Positions 6,680 to 12,878 of a DNA stretch of 13,292 nucleotides are shown piece by piece. Each line of letters begins with the position of its first letter. Within the stretch, counting starts at the first letter, position 1. Location of the stretch: contig CAZOIK010000397.1 of the NCBI GenBank assembly GCA_964579765.1, forward strand, positions 1 through 13,292. Reading direction: 5' to 3'. A program made the position numbers and the translations under genes. The stretch is from DATNBT01 sp964579765. GTDB lineage: Bacteria; Acidobacteriota; Vicinamibacteria; Vicinamibacterales; CAVVIG01. The notes under the pieces were generated by a model, which did not search any database, was not told where the DNA came from, and saw only the letters and a list, made by a program, of their open reading frames with translations.

Positions 6680-8116
6680 CTAGTACAACGGATACCAATT
6701 CACGAAGAGGGTCACGAACAGCGCGAGGAACAGCGAGGAGATCACCAGGATGGCCTCGTGCACGACCTGCGATCGAATGCTGCCGAGCAACATGAAGATC
6801 GGAAACACGACGGACATGTAGCGCCCGATGCCCTGCAGGTCGCTGCCCGACAACGGCACAATCAGACTCACGATGGTGTAGACGCCAAGCGCGACGCCGA
6901 GCCGTTTGAAGATCGAGGGGATCAACGCGAGCACGAAGACCGCCACGGCGCCGTGAATGAACTGATACGGGGCGCCGATCGAGGTGAAGAAATAGTCGTA
7001 GAAGCCGCGGTGCTCGATCGCCGAGACAAGGCTGAGAAGTCGCCGCCACGGCAGATCACCGACGGAATAGAACCAGTAATGTTGGGCATCGAGCCAGGCC
7101 AGCGGATTGCCGGTCAACATGTATACGTACGCACAATAGAGGCCCAGGCCGACGGGGACGAGGGCGATCGCGCCCGCGCGCGACGCGAGCGCCCGGACGC
7201 CGGGGCGGTCTCTCACCGCCAGACACGCGAGCGGCAGCGCCACGAGGATGCCGTTCGATCGCGTCAGCGCCGCCAACGCTCCCGCCAGCCCGGCCCACCA
7301 CCACCGCCCGTCGTACGCCGACGCAATCGCCAGCACGGACAGGAGGAAGAACAGCGACTCGGTGTAGACACGCGTGAAAAAGAGCGAGAAGGGGAACACG
7401 GTGACGTAAAGGATCACGCGCCGGGCCGCCTCACGATCGCCCAGGACCCGTTCCGAGAACCGGTGCAGGACCAGGAGCGCGGCGACGAACGCCGCCATGG
7501 AAATCGCGACGCCCGCGATCCAGATCGCTCGTTCGGATCCGCCGAACGGGGCCGCCAGCACGCGCATGAGCAGCGGATAGAGCGGAAAGAACGCGATGCT
7601 GCTCTGTCCGGCCGGATTGAAGTAGTAGCCCCGCCGTGCGATGTCGAAGTACCAGCCGGAGTCCCAGGCGGCGAAGATCTCCGCGAACTTCGCGGAATGG
7701 AACGGCAGCGCGAACGGACGGAAGCGGTTGTCTGGAAGGATGACGTTGCCGAGAAACGCCAGGACGACGGTCGCCGTCCGGGTCACGAGCACGGCGACGG
7801 CAACGTCCCGCAGCGCGGCCGGAAACCGCACGCGGTCCCGCGCGGTGGTCGTGGTCCGATACCAGGTCCGCGACGCGATTGCGCGCTGGTAGGGCGGCAC
7901 GGGCAGAGCGACCCGGATCGCGGCCGAGGCGAGCAGGATCAGAAGCGGCTTGGCGGCCTCATGCGTGCTGGCCCACGCCCAGTTGAATCCGCCGCCCAAC
8001 AGCAGCGCCGCCAGGACGAGAAGCTCAACGAAGATGACAAGGTCCAGGGCCGCGGTGACCAGGGCGGCCGGGCCGAACCGGCGCAGACCGTGCGACGCCG
8101 CCATCAGGCTCCGCAT
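6680..8116 (-). CDS. PIG-V/GT76-like integral membrane mannosyltransferase
   Basis: A 478-residue polytopic membrane protein of the GPI mannosyltransferase 2 (PIG-V) family, a GT-C enzyme class that uses polyprenyl/dolichyl-phosphate mannose. Key motifs are WDSGWYFDIARRGYY (151-165, with the predicted catalytic Asp152 in the first extracytoplasmic loop), FFPLYPLLMRVL (176-187), FPFSLFFTRVYTESLFFLLSV (241-261) and LTRSNGI (284-290), plus a late GIGRYMSVVFPIFMLLG. About ten or more hydrophobic segments are visible. Residues 1-100 form an extra N-terminal part with two hydrophobic stretches (about 17-40 and 57-71) and a basic loop before the usual family start. ATG 8116 is chosen; an in-frame ATG at 8104 with CGGAG just upstream is an alternative. 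It has its own promoter and is convergent with the GT4 gene. Bacterial members are usually annotated only as mannosyltransferase family protein; the acceptor is unknown. Confidence 0.82.
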   Translation of the reverse strand: MRSLMAASHGLRRFGPAALVTAALDLVIFVELLVLAALLLGGGFNWAWASTHEAAKPLLILLASAAIRVALPVPPYQRAIASRTWYRTTTTARDRVRFPAALRDVAVAVLVTRTATVVLAFLGNVILPDNRFRPFALPFHSAKFAEIFAAWDSGWYFDIARRGYYFNPAGQSSIAFFPLYPLLMRVLAAPFGGSERAIWIAGVAISMAAFVAALLVLHRFSERVLGDREAARRVILYVTVFPFSLFFTRVYTESLFFLLSVLAIASAYDGRWWWAGLAGALAALTRSNGILVALPLACLAVRDRPGVRALASRAGAIALVPVGLGLYCAYVYMLTGNPLAWLDAQHYWFYSVGDLPWRRLLSLVSAIEHRGFYDYFFTSIGAPYQFIHGAVAVFVLALIPSIFKRLGVALGVYTIVSLIVPLSGSDLQGIGRYMSVVFPIFMLLGSIRSQVVHEAILVISSLFLALFVTLFVNWYPLY

Positions 8117-8130
8117 GAGACGCGGTGCTG

Positions 8131-8158
8131 ATTATGAGGACGATGAAGGTTTTGTCAA
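8131..8158 (-). promoter_or_regulatory. Near-consensus sigma70-type promoter of the GT76-like gene
   Basis: On the minus strand TTGACA (8158-8153), a 16-base spacer and CATAAT (8136-8131). The predicted start of transcription is near 8124, giving a leader of only about 8 bases before ATG 8116. The -10 box contains the TAA stop codon of the upstream 69-residue gene. Confidence 0.65.
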
Positions 8159-8341
8159 CGGATCCTTCTGAAGGATCTCAATGGTGTCGGCCAGCTCGGC
8201 CATCTCCCGCTGGGCAGAATGCAGGATGGCCCGCCGCTCCTGCAGCGTCGGCATCGACCAGTCCTCGCCTTCGATTCGCACGCGGCCGTCGCCGTCGATC
8301 TCGACCACCACCGCGTTCATCGTCTCGACGAAGAGCCTCAC
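8132..8341 (-). CDS. Unrecognised 69-residue protein, translationally coupled to the ACT-domain gene
   Basis: I do not recognise this protein. It begins MRLFVETMNAVVVEIDGDG, likely short beta strands with a turn, followed by RVRIEGEDWSMPTLQERR. A charged, probably helical segment (ERRAILHSAQREMAELADTI) comes next, and a polar tail ends in PSSSS. It has no signal peptide, no membrane segment and no cysteines. Evidence that it is a real gene is positional: its GTG start overlaps the ACT-gene stop as GTGA (8341-8338), the common arrangement for coupled translation. It also fills the space exactly up to the GT76 promoter. An internal ATG at 8320 is an alternative start. As last gene of the VWA-OmpA-ACT operon it may be a small cytosolic partner of the ACT protein; that is inference only. 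Confidence 0.6.
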   Translation of the reverse strand: MRLFVETMNAVVVEIDGDGRVRIEGEDWSMPTLQERRAILHSAQREMAELADTIEILQKDPLTKPSSSS

Positions 8342-8718
8342 AGCCCGGCCGCCATGGACGCGCGCATCACGTCATCGACACCCAGTACCACCGACGCGGT
8401 CAACGCACGCTCCCCGACGCCCGAATAGGCGTACTCGACGTTGACGCCGGCGTCCGCCACGAGCCGCAGCACGCCGGCGAGCGCGCCGGGCGTGTCGGGA
8501 ACGGCCGCCATCAGCACGTCGCGCTCGGCGACCTGATGGCGCCGTTCGCGCAGCGCCGCCGCGCCGCGCACGTGGTTGTCCACGACGAGGCGCAGCCAGC
8601 CGCTCGCGTCGAGCGCCATCGCGATCACGTTGACCCGCTCGTCAGCCAGCAGCTGCCAGACGCCGGCAAGCGCACCGGCGTTGTTTGGCAGCCGCAGGCT
8701 GAGCTCGACGCGGATCAC
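8338..8718 (-). CDS. Small protein made of two tandem ACT domains
   Basis: A 126-residue protein built almost wholly of two ACT modules (about residues 1-60 and 66-126). Each shows the PxxxGALAGVxxLLAD/VADxxVNV pattern: LPNNAGALAGVWQLLADERVNVIAM in the first and VPDTPGALAGVLRLVADAGVNVEYAY in the second. ACT modules bind small ligands, most often amino acids, at dimer interfaces and act as allosteric sensors. Here there is no attached catalytic domain, so it is probably a stand-alone sensor or regulatory subunit. The GTG start at 8718 lies one base after the stop of the OmpA-like gene, with GGGG just upstream, so it belongs to that operon. The next small gene overlaps its stop by 4 bases. Being placed behind two envelope proteins is odd for an amino-acid sensor. 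The ligand and target are unknown. Confidence 0.8.
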   Translation of the reverse strand: MIRVELSLRLPNNAGALAGVWQLLADERVNVIAMALDASGWLRLVVDNHVRGAAALRERRHQVAERDVLMAAVPDTPGALAGVLRLVADAGVNVEYAYSGVGERALTASVVLGVDDVMRASMAAGL

Positions 8719-8719
8719 G

Positions 8720-9403
8720 CTACCCCAGGACGCGGATCACCACGCGGCGGTTCTGCGCGCGTCCGTCCTTGGTCTTGTTGTCGGCGGCCGGCTTGGTCTC
8801 GCCGTAGCTGATGACGTTCATCTTGTGGAGCGGGATCTGATGCTTCTCGTAAAGATACATCTTCACCGCTTCGGCACGCTCCATCCCGAGCTTCTCGTTG
8901 AACTCGGCGGTCCCCACGTTGTCGGTGTGGCCCTCGATCTCGAAGTAGACGTTCTTGGGATCCTGCTGGAGCTTCGAGATCAGCTGGTCGATCTGTCCCT
9001 TGGCCTCGTCGGGCAGATCGGTCTTGCCGAACTGGAAGTTGCCGGAGCTCTCGCTGATGACGACCTCCAGCACGAGGCGACGCGACGCCTTGTCGAACGC
9101 GTCGAGCTTGCTGCCCACCGCGTTGGCGTTGTTGTTTGCCGCGGTCGCCGCGTTGTTGGCCGCCGACGCGGCGCTGTTGGCCTGCTGCGCCGCGTTGCCC
9201 GCGTTGGTCGCCTTCGTATCGACCTCGGCGATCTTGGTCTCGTTCTGCCGCGTGCGCTCCTGCGTCTGCTCGACGGTGCGCCCGAGCGAATCCACCTTGT
9301 CGTTCACTTCGCCGACGCTCGTCCGGACGAACTTCTTGGTCGCACATCCGGTCGCCCCGGCGGCTACCGCCACGACGGCGAGCGCTGTCATGAATGTCCG
9401 CAT
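8720..9403 (-). CDS. OmpA/Pal-like peptidoglycan-binding lipoprotein with an Ala/Asn-rich stalk
   Basis: A 227-residue envelope protein. The N-terminus (residues 1-19) is a short signal ending in AGATGC, so Cys20 is the likely lipidated residue, although the -3 position is Ala rather than Leu. Residues about 25-105 form a helical, coiled-coil-like stalk, including a low-complexity stretch rich in Ala, Asn and Gln (about 68-96). Residues about 110-227 are an OmpA C-terminal domain with FEIEGHTDNVGTAEFN (154-169), MERAEAV (174-180), ISYGE (198-202) and the end motif RAQNRRVVIRVL. Asp161 and Arg176 correspond to the pair that binds diaminopimelate in peptidoglycan. The likely role is tethering the outer membrane to the wall. 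AGGAGG lies 8 bases upstream of the ATG and overlaps the stop of the VWA gene, indicating cotranscription. Confidence 0.9.
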   Translation of the reverse strand: MRTFMTALAVVAVAAGATGCATKKFVRTSVGEVNDKVDSLGRTVEQTQERTRQNETKIAEVDTKATNAGNAAQQANSAASAANNAATAANNNANAVGSKLDAFDKASRRLVLEVVISESSGNFQFGKTDLPDEAKGQIDQLISKLQQDPKNVYFEIEGHTDNVGTAEFNEKLGMERAEAVKMYLYEKHQIPLHKMNVISYGETKPAADNKTKDGRAQNRRVVIRVLG

Positions 9404-9411
9404 GTTCCAAT

Positions 9412-9417
9412 CCTCCT
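9412..9417 (-). promoter_or_regulatory. Consensus ribosome binding site of the OmpA-like lipoprotein gene
   Basis: AGGAGG on the minus strand, 8 bases before the ATG at 9403. It shares bases with the TAG stop (9418-9416) of the upstream VWA gene, so ribosomes ending on one gene sit on the start site of the next. Confidence 0.85.
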
Positions 9418-10342
9418 ATTGCACGCCCGGGCGTGATTGCCCGACGGCATATCCACTCCGCGTGTGCGCGGTGAGATTCCTGTTTCGCATTCTTACGGTC
9501 ACCGGATGCCAACCCGGCTCGACGCCGGCGTCGATCGCGATCAAGTACTGATGGCGCAGCTCGTCCACGATCGCGTGCGCCGCGAGCTTGCGCTGCGGCG
9601 CGCCGCTCGCGACCCACGCCGCGCCGCCCGTCCACGCGGCGAGGTTCGCCAGGTCACCCGAGAGCGCTGACTTCCTCGCGCCCGGCGTGGCATGTTCCGA
9701 CGTCGGGTCGTCGAGCGGCGAGACGATGCCCACGACGTACACCGGCACGTCGATGGCGCTGGCCGCCGCCGACACCTGCGGCGGCGTCAGCCGGCTCGCG
9801 TTGTCGAGGCCGTCAGTGAACACGATGACGGCGCGCCGCCGGTCGTCACTGCGCGGAAGCCGTTCGGCGGTCTGCGCGATGGCGTCGAACAGCGACGTCG
9901 CCCCGAACGGCACGAGACGCGAGATCGACGCCGGCAACTCGCGGAGACCGCGCGTGAACGGTGCGAGCTCCTGCAGCCGGGTGTCGAAGTGAAAGACGGC
10001 GGCCTCGTCGCTCCACGAGTAGAGCGCGTCGAGCACCATCGACGCCGTCTCGCGGGCCGGCGCCAGACGCCCTTCCATGCTGCCGCTCGTGTCGAACAGC
10101 AGCGCCACGCTGAGCCCGGCGATCTCCTGACGGAAGTCGGCGATCGCCCGCGTGTGTCCCTCGTCCCGCACGTCGAAGTCGCGGGCGCCCAGATCTCGGA
10201 CGAACTGGCCCTTCTGATCGCGCACGGTGACGGCAAGCCGGACGACGTCAACCGAGCTGTGGAAGAGGGGCGGCGGTATCGCCTGGGAGACAGCCAGCGC
10301 GGCGATCGCAAAGATAACCGTGCGGGGGAGCACAGTGAGCAT
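9416..10342 (-). CDS. VWA-domain protein (VWFA-related Acidobacterial type), probably exported
   Basis: A 308-residue protein. Residues about 1-22 (LPRTVIFAIAALAVSQAIP) form a signal peptide or anchor. Residues about 30-75 (VDVVRLAVTVRDQKGQFVRDL, then FDVRDEG) match the beta domain that precedes VWA in the 'VWFA-related Acidobacterial' family. The VWA domain (about 78-270) has a complete MIDAS metal site: D-T-S-G-S at 84-88, Thr149 in FGATSLFDAI and Asp177 in FTDGLD. It should bind a divalent metal and a protein ligand outside the cytoplasm; the partner is unknown. The start at 10342 is supported by TGAGG 7 bases upstream. It is the first gene of the operon with the OmpA-like lipoprotein, the ACT protein and the 69-residue protein. 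A scaffold or adhesion role at the envelope is plausible but is inference. Confidence 0.88.
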   Translation of the reverse strand: MLTVLPRTVIFAIAALAVSQAIPPPLFHSSVDVVRLAVTVRDQKGQFVRDLGARDFDVRDEGHTRAIADFRQEIAGLSVALLFDTSGSMEGRLAPARETASMVLDALYSWSDEAAVFHFDTRLQELAPFTRGLRELPASISRLVPFGATSLFDAIAQTAERLPRSDDRRRAVIVFTDGLDNASRLTPPQVSAAASAIDVPVYVVGIVSPLDDPTSEHATPGARKSALSGDLANLAAWTGGAAWVASGAPQRKLAAHAIVDELRHQYLIAIDAGVEPGWHPVTVRMRNRNLTAHTRSGYAVGQSRPGVQ

Positions 10343-10343
10343 T

Positions 10344-10377
10344 GTGGCACCTCATCAGTTAGCAATTAGCCTGCCAC
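10344..10377. repeat. Inverted repeat flanking the ribosome site of the VWA gene
   Basis: Arms GTGGCA (10344-10349) and TGCCAC (10372-10377) with a 22-base loop. In the minus-strand RNA one arm ends two bases before the VWA start and the TGAGG ribosome site lies at the edge of the loop. The loop also holds a direct repeat of TTAGC (10359-10363 and 10366-10370). With only six base pairs, chance is possible. Confidence 0.3.
10350..10354 (-). promoter_or_regulatory. Ribosome binding site of the VWA gene
   Basis: TGAGG on the minus strand with a 7-base spacer to ATG 10342. No convincing promoter for this operon is seen in the remaining gap up to the divergent aminotransferase gene. Confidence 0.6.
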
Positions 10378-10449
10378 GAGATTTCGCGGGATACGGGCGG
10401 ATCTCACCGTCTTTCACGAGACCGACCATGTAAAAAATGCCGCCCGTTG

Positions 10450-10455
10450 TATAGT
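10450..10455 (+). promoter_or_regulatory. Probable -10 box of the aminotransferase operon
   Basis: TATAGT ending 12 bases before ATG 10468; the expected transcription start is near 10462. The -35 region (CATGTA at 10427-10432) is poor, and A6 at 10432-10437 lies in the spacer. Confidence 0.4.
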
Positions 10456-10467
10456 GGCGACGTGACG

Positions 10468-11688
10468 ATGTCCAAGACGGCCAGCGCCCAGCCCGTATCC
10501 GTCGCGCACCGCGTCAACACCTTCAGCTACGCGATCCGGAACATCGTCGTCGAGGCCCAACGCGTCGAAACAGCGGGGACACGCGTTCGTTATCTCAACG
10601 TCGGCGATCCGAACGTCTTCGGGTTCAAGACGCCGCCGCACCTGATCGCCGCCGTCGAGCGCGCGATGCGCGACGGCCACAACGGGTATGGCCCTTCGCC
10701 GGGCATTCCGGCGGCGCGCGAGGCCGTCGCCGCCGAGTTGACGGGACACGGCTTTCCCATCTCCGCCGATCGCGCGCTCATCACGGCCGGCACGTCGGAA
10801 GCGATCGACCTCGTGCTGAGCGCGCTCGTGGACGGCGGCGGCGACGTGCTCGTGCCGATGCCGACATACCCGCTCTATACGGCGGTGCTCGCGAAGATCG
10901 ATGCCCACGCGAAGTTCTACCGCTGCGATCCGTCGCGCGGCTGGCAGCCGGATCTCGATCATCTCAAAAGCCTCGTCACTCCGGCGACTCGCGCGCTCGT
11001 CGTCATCGACCCGAACAACCCGACGGGCGCGACGTATCCGACGCCGACGCGGCGCGCGCTGATCGAGTTTGCCGAACGGCACAACCTCGTGCTGCTCGCC
11101 GACGAGGTGTACGGCGACCTGGGCTATGACGGCCCGGTCGATCCAATCGGCGCGCTGGATCCCGACGCCGCGATCATCACGTTCTCCAGCCTCTCGAAAG
11201 CGTATCTCGCCCCGGGATGGCGCACCGGGTGGCTCGGCGTCGGCCGAACGCCGCGCCTCGACAACGTGCTGACGGCGATCAAGAAGCTGGCGGACGCGCG
11301 GCTGTGCAGCTCGCACCCGATGCAGTACGCCATTGCCCCTGCGCTGCTCGGCGATCGATCGCATCAGCCGATCTTCCGCGCCGAGCTCAAGAAGCGCGCC
11401 GAGATCACGGTGCGCCGTCTGAACGCGATGCCGGGCATGTCGTGCGTGGCGCCGATTGCCGGCTTCTACGTCATGCCGCAGCTCCAATTGCCGGCGGGAC
11501 GTACCGACGAAGACTACGTCCTCGGCCTGCTTCGGGCGACCGGCGTGCTCTGCGTCTACGGCTCCGGGTTCGGCATGCCGGCCGAGGGCGGCTTCTTCCG
11601 CATCGTGTTTCTCGCGCCGCCGGACGAACTCGACGAGATCTACCGTCTGATGGCAGATTACACCGCGTCGTTCCTCGCCAACGGCTGA
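10468..11688 (+). CDS. alaA: Class I/II PLP aminotransferase, AlaA-like (alanine/pyruvate)
   Basis: A 406-residue fold-type I aminotransferase, matching the length of E. coli AlaA (about 405), which interconverts glutamate plus pyruvate with alanine plus 2-oxoglutarate. Landmarks are LNVGDPNVFGFKTPPHL near the N-terminus, GYGPSPGIPAAREAV, DPNNPTGATY (pyrimidine-side Asn), DEVYGDLGYDG (conserved Asp and Tyr), SSLSKAYLAPGWRTGWL with the predicted PLP Lys244 and the phosphate-binding Arg, KKLADARLCSSHPMQ, and a late EGGFFRIVF with the substrate carboxylate Arg. The ADARLCSSHPMQYAI segment is especially like AlaA (ASMRLCANVPAQHAI). ATG 10468 is chosen; GTG 10462 and TTG 10447 are in frame, but the TTG overlaps the presumed promoter. 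No Shine-Dalgarno is visible. A KBL-like gene follows 5 bases after the stop. Another alpha-oxo acid substrate cannot be excluded. Confidence 0.88.
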   Translation: MSKTASAQPVSVAHRVNTFSYAIRNIVVEAQRVETAGTRVRYLNVGDPNVFGFKTPPHLIAAVERAMRDGHNGYGPSPGIPAAREAVAAELTGHGFPISADRALITAGTSEAIDLVLSALVDGGGDVLVPMPTYPLYTAVLAKIDAHAKFYRCDPSRGWQPDLDHLKSLVTPATRALVVIDPNNPTGATYPTPTRRALIEFAERHNLVLLADEVYGDLGYDGPVDPIGALDPDAAIITFSSLSKAYLAPGWRTGWLGVGRTPRLDNVLTAIKKLADARLCSSHPMQYAIAPALLGDRSHQPIFRAELKKRAEITVRRLNAMPGMSCVAPIAGFYVMPQLQLPAGRTDEDYVLGLLRATGVLCVYGSGFGMPAEGGFFRIVFLAPPDELDEIYRLMADYTASFLANG

Positions 11689-11693
11689 GTGCG

Positions 11694-12878
11694 ATGCGAC
11701 GCGATCCGCTCGCGTATCTCACGGCGGAGCTCGACAGCCTGAAGCAGCAGGGCCTCTACCGGCATCTGCGCGTCCTCGAGGACGGGCAGAAGCCGAAGAC
11801 CACGGTCGATCACCGCAGCGTCGTCAACCTCTCGTCCAACAACTATCTCGGCCTGACAACCCATCCGCGCCTGCGGGAGCGCGCGCTCGAGGCGATTCGC
11901 AAGTACGGCGTCGGCACGGGATCGGTTCGGACGATTGCGGGCACCATGGACATCCACATGGAGCTCGAGCGCCGCCTGGCCGCGTTCAAGAAGACCGAGG
12001 CGGTCGTCGTGTTCCAGAGCGGATTTGCCGCGAACGCGGGCACGGTCTCGGCGGTGCTCGGCAAAGACGACGTCGTGATCTCGGACGAACTGAACCACGC
12101 GAGCATCATCGACGGCTGTCGGCTCAGCCGCGCCGCGATCAAAGTGTTCCCGCACAAGGATGTCGACGCGGCGCGAACGATTCTGCAGGCGCTGCCGGCG
12201 ACGCAGCGCAAGCTGCTCATCACCGACGGCGTCTTCAGCATGGACGGCGACCTCGGGCCGCTGCCGGCGCTCTGCGCGCTCGCCGAGGAATTCGGCTGCA
12301 TCATGATGGTGGACGACGCGCACGCGAGCGGCGTGTTCGGCCAAAACGGCCGCGGGACGATCGACCACTTCGGCATGCACGGACGCGTGGACATTCAAGT
12401 CGGCACCCTCTCGAAGGCGATCGGCGTGCTCGGCGGCTACGTCGCGGGCTCGCAGGCGCTCGTCGAATTCCTCTACCACCGCGCGCGTCCGTTTCTCTTC
12501 TCGACCTCGCATCCGCCGGCGGTGGCCGCCGCGTGTATCGCCGCCATCGACGTTCTCCTCGAGGAGCCGCATCTCGTCGATCGGCTCTGGGACAACACGC
12601 GGTTCTTTCAGTCGGGCCTCAAGACGCTCGGTTTCGACACCGGCGTCAGCGAGGGTCCGATCGTTCCGGTCATCGTCGGCGACGGTGCGCGCGCCATGAC
12701 GCTCTCCGATCGGTTGTTCCAGGCCGGGGTGTTCGCGCAGGGCATCGCCTTTCCGACGGTTCCGGTCGGCAAGGCGCGCGTCCGTACCATCGTCACGGCG
12801 ACGCATACGCGCGACGAGCTGCAGTTCGCGCTCGACGCATTCGGAAAAGTCGGCCGCGATCTCGGAATCGTGCGGTGA
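11694..12878 (+). CDS. kbl: Alpha-oxoamine synthase: glycine C-acetyltransferase (KBL)-like / BioF-like PLP acyltransferase
   Basis: A 394-residue cytosolic PLP enzyme that condenses an amino acid with an acyl-CoA with loss of CO2 (BioF direction) or makes/cleaves 2-amino-3-ketobutyrate (KBL). Landmarks are NLSSNNYLGLTTHPRL, GVGTGSVRTIAGTMDIHMELE, SDELNHASIIDGCRLS (conserved His), ITDGVFSMDGDLGPLP, VDDAHASGVFG (Asp207/Asp208 and His210 region), VGTLSKAIGVLGGY with PLP Lys241, RPFLFSTSHPPAVAAA and FPTVPVGKARVRTIVTATHT. The sequence is closest in style to the Bacillus Kbl-type subgroup (TIGR01825, related to both KBL and BioF) rather than E. coli Kbl. Members of this subgroup may accept glycine or alanine, so the substrate is uncertain. 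The gene starts 5 bases after the aminotransferase and ends with a GTGA overlap into the next gene. No threonine dehydrogenase or biotin gene is visible in the window. Confidence 0.88.
   Translation: MRRDPLAYLTAELDSLKQQGLYRHLRVLEDGQKPKTTVDHRSVVNLSSNNYLGLTTHPRLRERALEAIRKYGVGTGSVRTIAGTMDIHMELERRLAAFKKTEAVVVFQSGFAANAGTVSAVLGKDDVVISDELNHASIIDGCRLSRAAIKVFPHKDVDAARTILQALPATQRKLLITDGVFSMDGDLGPLPALCALAEEFGCIMMVDDAHASGVFGQNGRGTIDHFGMHGRVDIQVGTLSKAIGVLGGYVAGSQALVEFLYHRARPFLFSTSHPPAVAAACIAAIDVLLEEPHLVDRLWDNTRFFQSGLKTLGFDTGVSEGPIVPVIVGDGARAMTLSDRLFQAGVFAQGIAFPTVPVGKARVRTIVTATHTRDELQFALDAFGKVGRDLGIVR

Noticed and set aside
6758..8131. A 457-codon plus-strand open frame
   Set aside because: It is antisense to the GT76 membrane protein. 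The product is an Arg/Glu/Asp-rich shadow with no hydrophobic or domain pattern.
10437..10454. Five-codon open frame (ATG to TAG) before the aminotransferase as a leader peptide
   Set aside because: It lies upstream of the predicted transcription start and overlaps the -10 box, so it would not be transcribed.
11217..11693. Extension of the KBL-like frame upstream to 11217
   Set aside because: It overlaps the aminotransferase gene in another frame. The KBL family length and N-terminus fit ATG 11694.
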